NCBI GenBank assembly: GCA_934646865.1
Contig: CAKUEU010000054.1
Span: 1-11,874, forward strand
Direction: 5' to 3'
Length of the DNA: 11,874 bases
From: an uncultured Collinsella sp.
GTDB lineage: Bacteria > Actinomycetota > Coriobacteriia > Coriobacteriales > Coriobacteriaceae
Both the position numbers and the translations under genes were made by a program. Positions 5,134-11,874 of this stretch are shown in pieces. Each line of letters starts with the position of its first letter. Within the stretch, counting starts at the first letter, position 1. The notes beneath the pieces were generated by a model, which was not told the origin of the DNA, made no database searches, and saw nothing but the letters and a program-made list of their open reading frames with translations.

Positions 5134-6189
5134 TCATCCTCCGATTTGGGACATAAATCGTTGCGTGCCCTCAATTATCGCGTGTTCCTGCGGTTTGTGG
5201 GCCACGGCATCGCGCCAAATCGAAAGTACCTGCATATCATCACCACGGCGCAGCGCCTCGCGAACCGAATACTCGGCATCGCTGAACAGGCACGGGCGTA
5301 CGTTGCCGTCGGCCGTCAGGCGCAGACGGTTGCAGCTCGCGCAAAAATGGTTGGACATGGCGCTAATAAAGCCGACCGTACCTGCCGCGCCCGGAAAGCG
5401 CCAATAGCGTGCGGGACCCGCGCCGGCGGGAGCGTCGTTGATGTCGAGCGGCTCAAGCTCACCCAGGCCAGCCGCGGCGGCCCCGGCATTGATGCGCGCC
5501 CGCAACTCGTCGCTCGGCACGGTGTCGCTCGCGTCCCACAGCTCGGGATTGAGCGTGGGCGCATGCGGGTCCACGGCGCAATGCGAGCTCGTGTGCTCGT
5601 CGCCGATGGGCATGTATTCGATAAAGCGCAGGTGAATGGGGCGGTCAACCGTGAGCCGTGCGAGGGAAGCCACATCCTGGTTGAGGCGACGCACCACGAC
5701 GCAGTTGACCTTAACCGGCTCGAACCCCCAAGCCAGCGCCGCATCGATGCCGGCCATGGTTTGCTCGAGCCGGCCCAGGCGCGTGATCTTTCCAAAGAGC
5801 GCGGGGTCGAGCGTATCGAGCGAAATGTTGACGCGGTCGAGCCCGGCGTCTTTGAGCTGCGGCGCCAACTTGGGCAGCAGGGCACCGTTGGTGGTGAGCG
5901 AGATATCCTCGATCTGCGGAATCGCGCGGATGTCGCGAATGAGCGGGATGATGCGGCGGCTGACCAGCGGCTCGCCACCCGTCAGGCGCACGCGGCGAAT
6001 GCCTTCCCCCGCCACCAGACGCACAAAGCGAGCAATTTCCTCGGCGCTGAGTAGCTCGTCATGTGCGCGCGGCGCCACGCCGTCGGCGGGCATACAGTAG
6101 ATGCAGCGGAAATTGCACTTGTCAGTCACGGCAATGCGCAGGTAGTTGATGTCGCGGCCAAAACCGTCATGTTGCACGCACTCGTCCAC
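5134..6189 (-). CDS. moaA: GTP 3',8-cyclase MoaA (radical SAM)
   Basis: MoaA uses S-adenosylmethionine and two 4Fe-4S clusters to convert GTP to 3',8-cyclo-GTP, the first step of molybdopterin synthesis; MoaC then finishes cyclic pyranopterin monophosphate. With the start used here the protein has 351 residues, close to the normal 320-350. The N-terminal cluster motif is CNFRCIYC (Cys25, Cys29, Cys32), GGEP for SAM binding is at 71-74, FIEYMP at 189-194, and the C-terminal cluster ligands are Cys283, Cys286 and Cys300 (FCASCNRLRLTADG...RPC). It ends in the Gly-Gly tail typical of active MoaA. I chose GTG at 6189 because GGGGAGG lies 5 bases upstream; a GTG 6 codons earlier (6207) is possible but lacks a good site. 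moaC-mobB follows 4 bases after the stop, with its ribosome site inside the last codons of moaA. Confidence 0.95.
   Translation of the reverse strand: MDECVQHDGFGRDINYLRIAVTDKCNFRCIYCMPADGVAPRAHDELLSAEEIARFVRLVAGEGIRRVRLTGGEPLVSRRIIPLIRDIRAIPQIEDISLTTNGALLPKLAPQLKDAGLDRVNISLDTLDPALFGKITRLGRLEQTMAGIDAALAWGFEPVKVNCVVVRRLNQDVASLARLTVDRPIHLRFIEYMPIGDEHTSSHCAVDPHAPTLNPELWDASDTVPSDELRARINAGAAAAGLGELEPLDINDAPAGAGPARYWRFPGAAGTVGFISAMSNHFCASCNRLRLTADGNVRPCLFSDAEYSVREALRRGDDMQVLSIWRDAVAHKPQEHAIIEGTQRFMSQIGG
5138..5142 (-). promoter_or_regulatory. Shine-Dalgarno site of moaC-mobB inside moaA
   Basis: GGAGG on the minus strand overlaps the last two Gly codons of moaA and sits 8 bases before the moaC-mobB ATG. 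It decides that start and implies coupled translation of the two genes. Confidence 0.75.
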
Positions 6190-6194
6190 GCAAT

Positions 6195-6201
6195 CCTCCC
6201 C
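6195..6201 (-). promoter_or_regulatory. Shine-Dalgarno site fixing the moaA GTG start
   Basis: GGGGAGG on the minus strand lies 5 bases before GTG at 6189. It is the reason for preferring this start to the GTG at 6207. Confidence 0.75.
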
Positions 6202-6229
6202 TCGCACAGCGATTTATTCTTCGGGGAAT

Positions 6230-6257
6230 ATAGTACCGCACACGGGAACCGGGTCGA
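6230..6257 (-). promoter_or_regulatory. Candidate promoter of moaA-moaC-mobB
   Basis: On the minus strand TACTAT (6230-6235) lies 16 bases after TCGACC (6252-6257), about 40 bases before the moaA start. TATATT at 6227-6232 is an alternative -10 box. The -35 box is a moderate match. I see no sign of a molybdenum-cofactor riboswitch in the short leader. Confidence 0.35.
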
Positions 6258-6318
6258 CACGCGTACGACAGGGCATGCCATTCGAGCAAGAAGGGCTTCC
6301 CGAGCCCATCCTCAGCAT

Positions 6319-6387
6319 TCAAACCGTCCCAACATTCGATGCTTTTCCCGATATTGGCAAAAAACGTTGAATGTTGGGACGGTTTGA
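6319..6387. repeat. 19-bp perfect inverted repeat forming a long hairpin
   Basis: TCAAACCGTCCCAACATTC at 6319-6337 is matched exactly by its reverse complement at 6369-6387. Pairing continues inward after the perfect arms (6338-6341 with 6365-6368 using two G-U pairs, then TTTT with AAAA), leaving a loop of roughly a dozen bases near 6348-6358. It occupies the gap between the ABC exporter operon and the moaA promoter. It has no standard T tail in either direction, so it looks more like a palindromic mobile repeat or structured insert than an intrinsic terminator, although it could act in transcript ending. Confidence 0.7.
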
Positions 6388-6398
6388 GGCGAGGTGAA

Positions 6399-6426
6399 GA
6401 GCACGGAGGGCCAAAGCATCGTGCTC
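6399..6426 (-). other. Hairpin just after the ABC exporter operon
   Basis: GAGCACG at 6399-6405 pairs with CGTGCTC at 6420-6426 around a 14-base loop, 7 bases beyond the stop of the second ABC gene. No T run follows on the minus strand, so its role in ending the transcript is uncertain. Confidence 0.4.
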
Positions 6427-6433
6427 GAACGGG

Positions 6434-8332
6434 TTAATCCAACTCTTTTAAGCCATGCGCCAGTTGCCAGTACTCCCCGTGCAACGCAAGGAGCTCCTCG
6501 TGGGTGCCGCGTTCGATGATGCGGCCGTGTTCGAGGACCATGATGGCGTCGGCGTCGCGGACGGTGGACAGGCGGTGCGCGATCATAAATGTGGTGCGCC
6601 CGCGCATGATGCGGTCCATGCCGCGCTCGATGAGTTTTTCGGTGCGCGTGTCGATGGAGCTTGTGGCCTCGTCCAGGATGAGCACCGGCGGATCGGCCAC
6701 GGCCACGCGCGCGATGGCAAGCAGCTGACGCTGGCCCTGTGATAGGTTGGCGCCGTCAGCCGTGACCGGCGTGTCGTAGCCTTGCGGCAGGCGGCGGATA
6801 AACGAGTCGGCGCAGGCGGCCTCGGCGGCGGCGCGCACTTCCTCGTCGGTCGCGTCGAGCTTGCCAAAACGAATGTTCTGCGCAATGGTGCCGCTAAACA
6901 GGTGCGTATCCTGCAGCACAATGCCGAGCGACCCGCGCAGACTGGCCTTGGCAATGTGCTTGACGTCAATGCCGTCGTACGTGATCTCGCCGTCATCTAC
7001 CTCGTAGAAGCGGTTGATGAGGTTGGTGATGGTCGTCTTTCCGGCGCCCGTCGAGCCCACGAAAGCGATCTTCTGTCCCGGCTTGGCAAACAGGTTGAGG
7101 TCCGTGAGTACGCGCGTACCCGGCACGTAGGAGAAGTCCACGGCATGAAAGCGCACGTCGCCAGCAAGCGGCACCAACCCGGTCACAAGCTCGGTACCGT
7201 CCGCCGCCACCGCGCGACCCGCATCGTCGACCGAGGCCACGTCGTGCAGATGCCCGAACGTGCCCACGCCGCGGCCCTCGGGAATCTTCCACGCCCATGC
7301 GGACTCGCCCGTCTGCACCAGCTCCACGCAGCCCTCGTCCACCTCGGGCTCAAGGTCCATCGCGGCAAACAGGCGCTCGGCACCGGCCAGCGCGTTGAGC
7401 AAGAAGTTGCCCAGCTGCGTAAACTGGTTGATGGGCATGGCCGCCTGACGTACAAAGACCAGATAGCTCGCGAGCGCGCCCACGTCGGCCAGGCCATTGA
7501 TGCAGAGCATGCCGCCCACCACGGCGACGATGGCGTAGTTGACGTAGCCGATCACCACGGTCATGGGCACCATCGAGTTGGCGTAGGCCTGCGCGGCGCC
7601 ACCGGTGCGGCGCAGTTCCTGGTTGCGCGCGTCAAACCCGGCAACGTTAGCCTGCTCGTGGTTAAAGACCTTGATGACCTTTTGGCCCGAGACCATCTCC
7701 TCGACATATCCGTCCAAGTCGCCGAGCGATGCCTGCTGGGCGGCAAAGAAGCGCTTGGAGCGGATACCCGAGTAGCGCGCGTACAGCACAATGGCCGCGT
7801 CGCACACGAGCGTGATAATCGTGAGCTGCCAGTTAAGGATGATGAGCATGGCCGTGGTGCCAATCACCTGGATGGTCGCCTGAATCACGTTGGCAAAGCT
7901 GTTGTTGAGCGCCTCGGAGACCGTGTCGACATCGTTGGTGAAGAAGCTCATGATGTCGCCCGAGCGCGTGCCGTCGAAATAGCTGAGCGGCAGCGTCTGG
8001 ATATGCGCGAACAGGTCGCGGCGGATGTCGGACACCACGCGCTGGGCCGCACGCACCATAATCTGCGAGTAGCCCAGGGCCGAGAGCACGCCTGCGGCAT
8101 AGATGGCAGCTGTAAAGAGAACCTGCTTGGTGAGCAGCTCCTCCCCGCCTGTAGCCAGGCCGTTGACGATGGGGCGCACCATATAGGTGCCGGCAAGGCT
8201 TGCGATGGCGGCGATAGAAGCGAGCACACCTACCGCAAGCAGCGAGAACTTGGCGTGGCCCATGTAGCTGAGCAGGCGGCGGAGCGTCTGCCCCAGATTG
8301 GCCGGACGGGCCTGAGCGGATGTCTTAGGCAT
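6434..8332 (-). CDS. ABC exporter half-transporter B (canonical Walker B, LSQGQ signature)
   Basis: This is the second half of a heterodimeric ABC exporter in the cytoplasmic membrane, probably moving drugs, lipids or peptides outward. Residues 1-20 are cytoplasmic, about 25-320 form six membrane helices, and 392-632 form the ATPase domain. Walker A is GSTGAGKTT (426-433), the Q-loop Gln is 474, Walker B is LILDE with catalytic Glu555, and the switch His is 586 (MIAHRL). The signature is LSQGQ (530-534) rather than LSGGQ, the known deviation in TM288-like subunits that pair with a degenerate partner. About 60 residues (330-392), longer than usual, link the two domains. The ATG at 8332 was chosen because AAGGTGA precedes it and it overlaps the stop of subunit A by 8 bases; a frame reaching back to 8497 runs inside subunit A. 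The 632-residue length fits the family. Substrate unknown. Confidence 0.92.
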   Translation of the reverse strand: MPKTSAQARPANLGQTLRRLLSYMGHAKFSLLAVGVLASIAAIASLAGTYMVRPIVNGLATGGEELLTKQVLFTAAIYAAGVLSALGYSQIMVRAAQRVVSDIRRDLFAHIQTLPLSYFDGTRSGDIMSFFTNDVDTVSEALNNSFANVIQATIQVIGTTAMLIILNWQLTIITLVCDAAIVLYARYSGIRSKRFFAAQQASLGDLDGYVEEMVSGQKVIKVFNHEQANVAGFDARNQELRRTGGAAQAYANSMVPMTVVIGYVNYAIVAVVGGMLCINGLADVGALASYLVFVRQAAMPINQFTQLGNFLLNALAGAERLFAAMDLEPEVDEGCVELVQTGESAWAWKIPEGRGVGTFGHLHDVASVDDAGRAVAADGTELVTGLVPLAGDVRFHAVDFSYVPGTRVLTDLNLFAKPGQKIAFVGSTGAGKTTITNLINRFYEVDDGEITYDGIDVKHIAKASLRGSLGIVLQDTHLFSGTIAQNIRFGKLDATDEEVRAAAEAACADSFIRRLPQGYDTPVTADGANLSQGQRQLLAIARVAVADPPVLILDEATSSIDTRTEKLIERGMDRIMRGRTTFMIAHRLSTVRDADAIMVLEHGRIIERGTHEELLALHGEYWQLAHGLKELD

Positions 8333-10103
8333 GGCGCTCACCTTCTTCTCGGGCCGGAGCATCTGCGGTCGCATCCCCCGCGAACTCCATCTGCGAGGCG
8401 TAAATCTCCTGGTAGATGTTGTCACCCGCCAGCAGCTCCTCGTGCGTGCCCACGCCATGGACACGCCCGTCGTCCAGCACCACAATGCGATCGGCATCCA
8501 TCACGCTCGCGATGCGCTGGGCGATGATGATCACGGTCGTATCGGGAATCTGCGCGATGTGCTCGCGGATCTTGGCGTCGGTCGCCATATCGACCGCGCT
8601 GGTCGAGTCGTCAAAAATGAGCACGCGCGGATGCTTGAGCAGCGTGCGCGCGATGCACAGGCGCTGCTTCTGCCCGCCCGAAACACCGGCTCCGCCCTGG
8701 CCCAATTCGCCGTCGAGCCCGCCGATGCGGTCCAGGAACTCGTCCACGCACGCCGCACGACAGGCATGCAGCAGTTCCTCGTCGGTGGCATCGGGCGCGC
8801 CCCACTGCAGATTCTCGCGCACGGTGCCCGTAAACAGCACGTTCTTTTGCAGCACAATACCCACGGCATCGCGCAGGACAACCAGGTCATAGTCGCGCAC
8901 GTCGCGCCCGCCCACGAGCACGGCGCCCTCGGTCGCGTCGTACAGGCGCGCGATGAGCTGCACGAGCGAGCTCTTGCCCGAACCCGTGCCGCCGAGCACG
9001 CCCACCGTGGAGCCCGGCTCAATACGAAGGTCGATATGCTCGAGCACGTCCTCGGCAGCATCCGCGCGGTACTTAAACGACACGTCGCGGAACTCGACGC
9101 TTCCGTCGGCAACCTCGCGCACGGCCGCGTCTGCCGCAGGTGCCTGGATGAGCGATTGCTCGTCAATCACTCGCGAAATGCGCTCCACGCTGGCGAGCGC
9201 GCGCGTGAGCAGCAAAAACACGTTGGAGATCATCATGAGCGAGTTCATGATCAGCAGCACGTAGCTCATAAAGCCCGTGAGCGAACCCACGCCCAGCTCG
9301 CCGGCGATAATCATGCGCCCGCCGATCCACAGGATGGAGATGGCGGCCACATACATCGACAGTTGAAACACCGGCAGGTTAAGCACGGCGTTGCCGAAGG
9401 TCTTTGTCGCCGTGTGCGCGAGCTCGGTATTGACGGTGTCGAACTTGGCCTCCTCGTGCTCGGCGCGCACATACGCCTTGACGGCGCGCACGGCGGTGAG
9501 GTCCTCCTGCACCACGCCGTTGAGGTGATCCATCGAGGTCTGCAGCTGGCGGTAGAGCGGGCTCACGCGGTAGGTGATAACGCCCAGCACGATCGCCAAC
9601 ACGGGCAGGATAATCGCGAAGACCGTGGCGAGCGGGCGCGACAGCACCAGGGCATAGACCAGGCCGACGATGAGCGTCACCGGTCCGCGCACCATGGGAC
9701 GGAAGCCGTTGCCGATGGCGTTTTGGATGACGGTGATGTCGGTGGTCATGCGGGTGACGAGCGAGCTGGCATCGTAGTTGTCCAGGTTGCCAAAGGCGAG
9801 CGTCTGAATCTTGCGATACTCGGCCTCGCGCAGGTTGGCGCCCAGGCCCGAGGCCACGCGGGCGGATGTGCGGGCATAGCCCAGGCCCAGCACCAGCGAA
9901 AACGCCGCGCACACCAGCATGCATGCGCCTTGTAACAGCATATAGTTGACGTCACCCGTGGGCACGCCCACGTCGATGATGTTGGCCATGATGACCGGAA
10001 TAAACAGCTCAAGCGCGGTCTCGACCGAGACGAACATCACACCGAGAATGGCATCGCGACGGTATGCCCCCAAATAGGAAAACAAGATTTTGAGATTGCG
10101 CAC
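8325..10103 (-). CDS. ABC exporter half-transporter A (degenerate ATPase site)
   Basis: This is the first half of the exporter pair, 592 residues: six membrane helices (about 15-305) and an ATPase domain (335-575). Walker A is GGTGSGKS (371-378), the Q-loop Gln is 419 and the signature is VSGGQ (474-478). Two key residues are changed: Walker B reads LIFDDSTSAVD, so Asp499 replaces the catalytic Glu, and the switch residue is Gln529 (IIIAQR) instead of His. The same two changes mark the inactive-site subunit TM287 of Thermotoga TM287/288 and related LmrCD/BmrCD pumps. With LSQGQ in the partner this predicts one working and one regulatory ATP site. The start is GTG at 10103; an in-frame stop lies 9 bases upstream, so no longer start exists, and GGGGGA lies about 9 bases before it. 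It overlaps subunit B by 8 bases. A strong promoter lies upstream. Confidence 0.93.
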   Translation of the reverse strand: MRNLKILFSYLGAYRRDAILGVMFVSVETALELFIPVIMANIIDVGVPTGDVNYMLLQGACMLVCAAFSLVLGLGYARTSARVASGLGANLREAEYRKIQTLAFGNLDNYDASSLVTRMTTDITVIQNAIGNGFRPMVRGPVTLIVGLVYALVLSRPLATVFAIILPVLAIVLGVITYRVSPLYRQLQTSMDHLNGVVQEDLTAVRAVKAYVRAEHEEAKFDTVNTELAHTATKTFGNAVLNLPVFQLSMYVAAISILWIGGRMIIAGELGVGSLTGFMSYVLLIMNSLMMISNVFLLLTRALASVERISRVIDEQSLIQAPAADAAVREVADGSVEFRDVSFKYRADAAEDVLEHIDLRIEPGSTVGVLGGTGSGKSSLVQLIARLYDATEGAVLVGGRDVRDYDLVVLRDAVGIVLQKNVLFTGTVRENLQWGAPDATDEELLHACRAACVDEFLDRIGGLDGELGQGGAGVSGGQKQRLCIARTLLKHPRVLIFDDSTSAVDMATDAKIREHIAQIPDTTVIIIAQRIASVMDADRIVVLDDGRVHGVGTHEELLAGDNIYQEIYASQMEFAGDATADAPAREEGERHA

Positions 10104-10144
10104 GCAGGTTCATCCCCCATCAAACGTTGTTCGCAAACGCACGT

Positions 10145-10172
10145 ATTATTGCGCGCCGAGCGATGGTGTCAA
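10145..10172 (-). promoter_or_regulatory. Promoter of the ABC exporter operon
   Basis: On the minus strand a perfect TTGACA (10167-10172) is followed after 16 bases by AATAAT (10145-10150), five of six matches to the -10 consensus. It is about 42 bases before the GTG start of subunit A. The perfect 12-bp palindrome GAAATCGATTTC at 10180-10191 lies 7 bases upstream of the -35 box. Confidence 0.75.
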
Positions 10173-10179
10173 GTGCTCC

Positions 10180-10191
10180 GAAATCGATTTC
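10180..10191. promoter_or_regulatory. 12-bp palindrome next to the ABC promoter, possible operator
   Basis: GAAATCGATTTC is a perfect palindrome immediately upstream of the TTGACA box. Its position would suit an activator or repressor of the ABC operon. A short perfect palindrome can arise by chance, and no regulator is assigned. Confidence 0.35.
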
Positions 10192-10291
10192 TGCAAGGCT
10201 GGCGCAGGCGCTAAGCCCGCGCGGCGCGTGCCCGTATTCAAATGGAAATGAATGCGACCGCGACTTTTTCGCCCCACCGCCAACATAAACC

Positions 10292-10322
10292 TTGACTCTA
10301 CAATCGTTGTAGGGTTTTCACT
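10292..10322 (+). promoter_or_regulatory. MerR-type promoter/operator of the MATE-merR operon
   Basis: TTGACT (10292-10297) and the weak -10 box TTCACT (10317-10322) are separated by 19 bases. The spacer carries the perfect dyad CTACAA-TCG-TTGTAG (10298-10312), which extends outward by two more pairs. The layout, with AGGGTTT after the dyad, is typical of promoters that MerR-family activators untwist. The predicted start is about 36 bases before the MATE start codon. A MerR gene follows the pump on the same strand. Confidence 0.75.
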
Positions 10323-10364
10323 ACACTGGTACGTAAACGAACCAAGCCAGAAAGTGCCCTGCCC

Positions 10365-11711
10365 ATGGAACACGACCTCACACGCGGCAACGTCCTCAAG
10401 ACCATCGCGGTCTTCGCCCTGCCCTATATGCTCTCGTACTTTTTGCAGATGCTCTACGGCATGGCCGACCTGTACTTTATCGGGCAGTTTAGCGGCGCCG
10501 CCGGCATCACCGCCGTGGGCAATGGCGCGCAGACGCTCTATATCATTACCGTGACGCTCGTGGGCCTGGCCATGGGAACGACCGTCATCGTCGGCCACGC
10601 CGTGGGTTCGCGCCGCTTCGATCGCGCCGAGGCAGCCATCGGCAACACCATCACGCTCTTTATGGGCGTCTCGGTGGTGCTGGCCGCGCTCTTGCTCGCT
10701 CTGTGCCCGCAGATCGTGGCGCTCATCGGCACGCCGGTCGAAGCCGTCGAAGGCACTGCCGCCTACCTGCGCATCTGCTTTATCGGCATTCCGTGCATCG
10801 CCGCATACAACATCCTCTCGGCCATCTTTCGCGGCCTGGGCGATTCGCGCTCGCCCATGTATGTGATCGGTGTGGCGTGCGTCATCAACATCGCGCTCGA
10901 CTTTCTGTTCATTGGCCATATGGGGCTCGGCCCCGTGGGCGCAGCACTCGGCACGGTGATCGCGCAGACGGCAAGCGTGGCCCTCGCACTCGTATGGCTC
11001 AAGAGCCGCCGCACGAACATCCACGTCAAACGCAGCGACCTGCGCCCCCAGCCCGAGGTGCTCGGCGGCATCCTTAAGATTGGCGTGCCCGTGGCCGTGC
11101 AGGACGGCTGCATCCAGGTGGCATTTATGTTCATCACCGTTATCGCCAACCACCGCGGGCTGGTCGACGCCGCCGCCGTGGGCCTGGTCGAGAAGATGAT
11201 CAGCTTTTTGTTCATTGTGCCGAGTTCCATGGGCGCCACCGTCAGCGCGCTCACGGCGCAAAACGCCGGCGCGGGCAAGGGCGACCGCGCACGTCAGGTG
11301 CTCAAGGACGCCATGACCATCTCGGTGGTGTACGGCTGCCTGATCACGGTGCTCATGTGGCTGGTGGCACCGGCGTTTCTCGGCTTTTTCGCCAAGGACG
11401 CCGCGGTGGTCGCGGCCGGCACCGGCTATATGCGCAGTTATATCTTCGACGCGATCTTTGCCGGCATTCACATTTGCTTTAGCGGCTTTTTTGCTGCGTA
11501 TGGCAAAAGCTACATCGGCTTTGCACACAACGTGCTAGCCGTGGTGCTCATTCGCGTGCCGGGCGCGTGGCTGCTGTCGAACGCCTATTCCGACACGCTG
11601 TTCCCCATGGGTATCGCCTCGCCGTGCGGGTCGATTCTGTCGGCAGTCATTTGCGTGGTGGCGTTTACGGTACTCAACCGCCGCGGTGCTTTTGACAAGC
11701 TCGTGGCGTAG
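10365..11711 (+). CDS. MATE family efflux transporter
   Basis: This multidrug/toxin extrusion-family membrane antiporter exports organic cations or other small compounds using a sodium or proton gradient. The 448 residues match the family (about 12 helices in two similar halves). The N-terminal DLTRGNVLKTI leads into helix 1, with the conserved Asp35 in YGMADLYFIG. GHAVGSRRFDRA (77-88) and AQNAGAGKGDRAR (298-310) are equivalent loops in the two halves; FRGLGDSRSP (155-164) and NIALDFLFIG (175-184) are also typical. The ATG at 10365 is fixed by the usual N-terminal start; its ribosome site is weak (AGAAAG about 11 bases upstream), so translation may be modest. The MerR gene starts 56 bases after the stop on the same strand. 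The MerR-type promoter upstream suggests that its substrate or a related signal switches on the pump. Substrate unknown; ion coupling not determined. Confidence 0.94.
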   Translation: MEHDLTRGNVLKTIAVFALPYMLSYFLQMLYGMADLYFIGQFSGAAGITAVGNGAQTLYIITVTLVGLAMGTTVIVGHAVGSRRFDRAEAAIGNTITLFMGVSVVLAALLLALCPQIVALIGTPVEAVEGTAAYLRICFIGIPCIAAYNILSAIFRGLGDSRSPMYVIGVACVINIALDFLFIGHMGLGPVGAALGTVIAQTASVALALVWLKSRRTNIHVKRSDLRPQPEVLGGILKIGVPVAVQDGCIQVAFMFITVIANHRGLVDAAAVGLVEKMISFLFIVPSSMGATVSALTAQNAGAGKGDRARQVLKDAMTISVVYGCLITVLMWLVAPAFLGFFAKDAAVVAAGTGYMRSYIFDAIFAGIHICFSGFFAAYGKSYIGFAHNVLAVVLIRVPGAWLLSNAYSDTLFPMGIASPCGSILSAVICVVAFTVLNRRGAFDKLVA

Positions 11712-11754
11712 CGAGGCAACGCAAGCCTGGCAACCCCGCCCCGCCTTCTGAGGA

Positions 11755-11760
11755 AAGGAG
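11755..11760 (+). promoter_or_regulatory. Shine-Dalgarno site of the MerR gene
   Basis: AAGGAG lies 7 bases before GTG at 11768. It supports the GTG start and a gene in operon with the MATE pump. Confidence 0.75.
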
Positions 11761-11767
11761 CAATCCC

Positions 11768-11874
11768 GTGACCGACACGTCCAGCGAACATACCGACGGC
11801 CTGCTCCGCATTGGCGAGGTCGCGCGCCTGTTTAACCTGAGCGTTGGCACGCTGCGGCACTACGAGCAGATGGG
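11768..11874 (+). CDS. MerR-family transcriptional regulator, N-terminal part (cut by window edge)
   Basis: Only the first 35 codons are in the window. After a 13-residue polar start, RIGEVARLFNLSVGTLRHYE (14-33) is the characteristic first helix-turn-helix of MerR proteins: the IGEVA start, then LSVGTLRHYEQMG leading into the wing. MerR proteins are dimeric activators that bind between widely spaced -35 and -10 boxes. The gene starts 56 bases after the MATE pump with a good ribosome site, and the promoter upstream of the pump has exactly the expected 19-bp spacing and dyad, so it probably controls the pump and itself. The ligand-binding C-terminus is outside the window, so the effector and exact subfamily cannot be told. 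Confidence 0.9.
   Translation, partial: MTDTSSEHTDGLLRIGEVARLFNLSVGTLRHYEQM

Noticed and set aside
3696..5156. Open frame of 486 codons on the plus strand across moaC-mobB
   Set aside because: It is antisense to a gene with clear MoaC and MobB motifs and has no recognisable domain or ribosome site.
5146..6054. Open frame of 302 codons opposite moaA
   Set aside because: It is a shadow of the radical SAM gene with Arg/Ala/Val-rich low-information sequence.
6190..6230. Molybdenum-cofactor riboswitch in the moaA leader
   Set aside because: Only about 40 bases lie between the likely transcription start and the start codon, too short for that structure, and no conserved elements are seen.
8333..8497. 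N-terminal extension of ABC subunit B by 55 codons
   Set aside because: The extra sequence is out-of-frame reading of the subunit A gene and has Trp/Arg/Ser-rich noise; the ATG at 8332 has a ribosome site and the usual overlap.
6782..9935. Two long open frames on the plus strand opposite the ABC genes
   Set aside because: Both ABC proteins have complete motif sets on the minus strand, and the plus-strand frames show only composition artefacts.
10322..10327. TACACT as the -10 box of the MATE promoter
   Set aside because: It would give a 24-base spacer from TTGACT. The 19-base arrangement with TTCACT fits MerR promoters and the local MerR gene better.
10146..11528. Open frame of 460 codons opposite the MATE gene
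   Set aside because: It is antisense to a well-supported transporter, and its predicted sequence is His/Asp/Ala-rich without motifs.

Overview
The window is high-GC bacterial DNA that reads like an accessory-metabolism and efflux stretch of a gut actinobacterium of the Coriobacteriia, most probably Collinsella or a close relative. This rests on the protein styles, the GC-rich codon use and the CCACCACAAAGG-type palindromic intergenic repeats, which I recall from Collinsella. It was not checked by any search.

Layout from left to right. 1-345: no gene; an interrupted 17-bp inverted repeat and a strong intrinsic terminator. 346-2747 (minus): a sugar PTS permease (EIIBC of the glucose/beta-glucoside superfamily, no EIIA), preceded by a BglG/LicT-type antiterminator with two PRDs. 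The antiterminator's own leader holds a 29-nt RAT-like element that overlaps the 5' arm of a long hairpin; the 3' arm of that hairpin is the Shine-Dalgarno sequence, followed by six U. 2985-3569 (minus): a histidine phosphatase (phosphoglycerate-mutase-like) with a MerR-style promoter (19-bp spacer with a dyad), flanked by two inverted copies of a 41-nt repeat. 3692-3827: a roughly 100-nt nested palindrome. 3828-6189 (minus): the molybdenum cofactor pair moaA and a moaC-mobB gene fusion, translationally coupled. 6208-6433: no gene; a 19-bp perfect inverted repeat and a smaller hairpin. 6434-10103 (minus): two overlapping ABC exporter half-transporters forming a heterodimer with one degenerate ATP site, behind a TTGACA/AATAAT promoter. 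10365-11711 (plus): a MATE efflux pump behind a second MerR-style promoter, followed by the start of a MerR-family regulator gene that runs off the right edge.

How the parts fit: the antiterminator probably senses PTS phosphorylation state and controls its own gene plus the permease. MoaA and MoaC-MobB supply the first step of molybdopterin synthesis and a guanylylation helper; the remaining Mo-cofactor genes are not here. The ABC pair and the MATE pump are divergently transcribed efflux systems sharing a 261-bp control region, and the MerR protein is the likely local activator of the MATE operon.

No CRISPR array, tRNA, rRNA, transposase or phage gene was seen. Nothing here is clearly a wholly new system. 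The best leads are the RAT/terminator/SD leader, the two MerR-type promoters, the MoaC-MobB fusion and the several families of intergenic inverted repeats.
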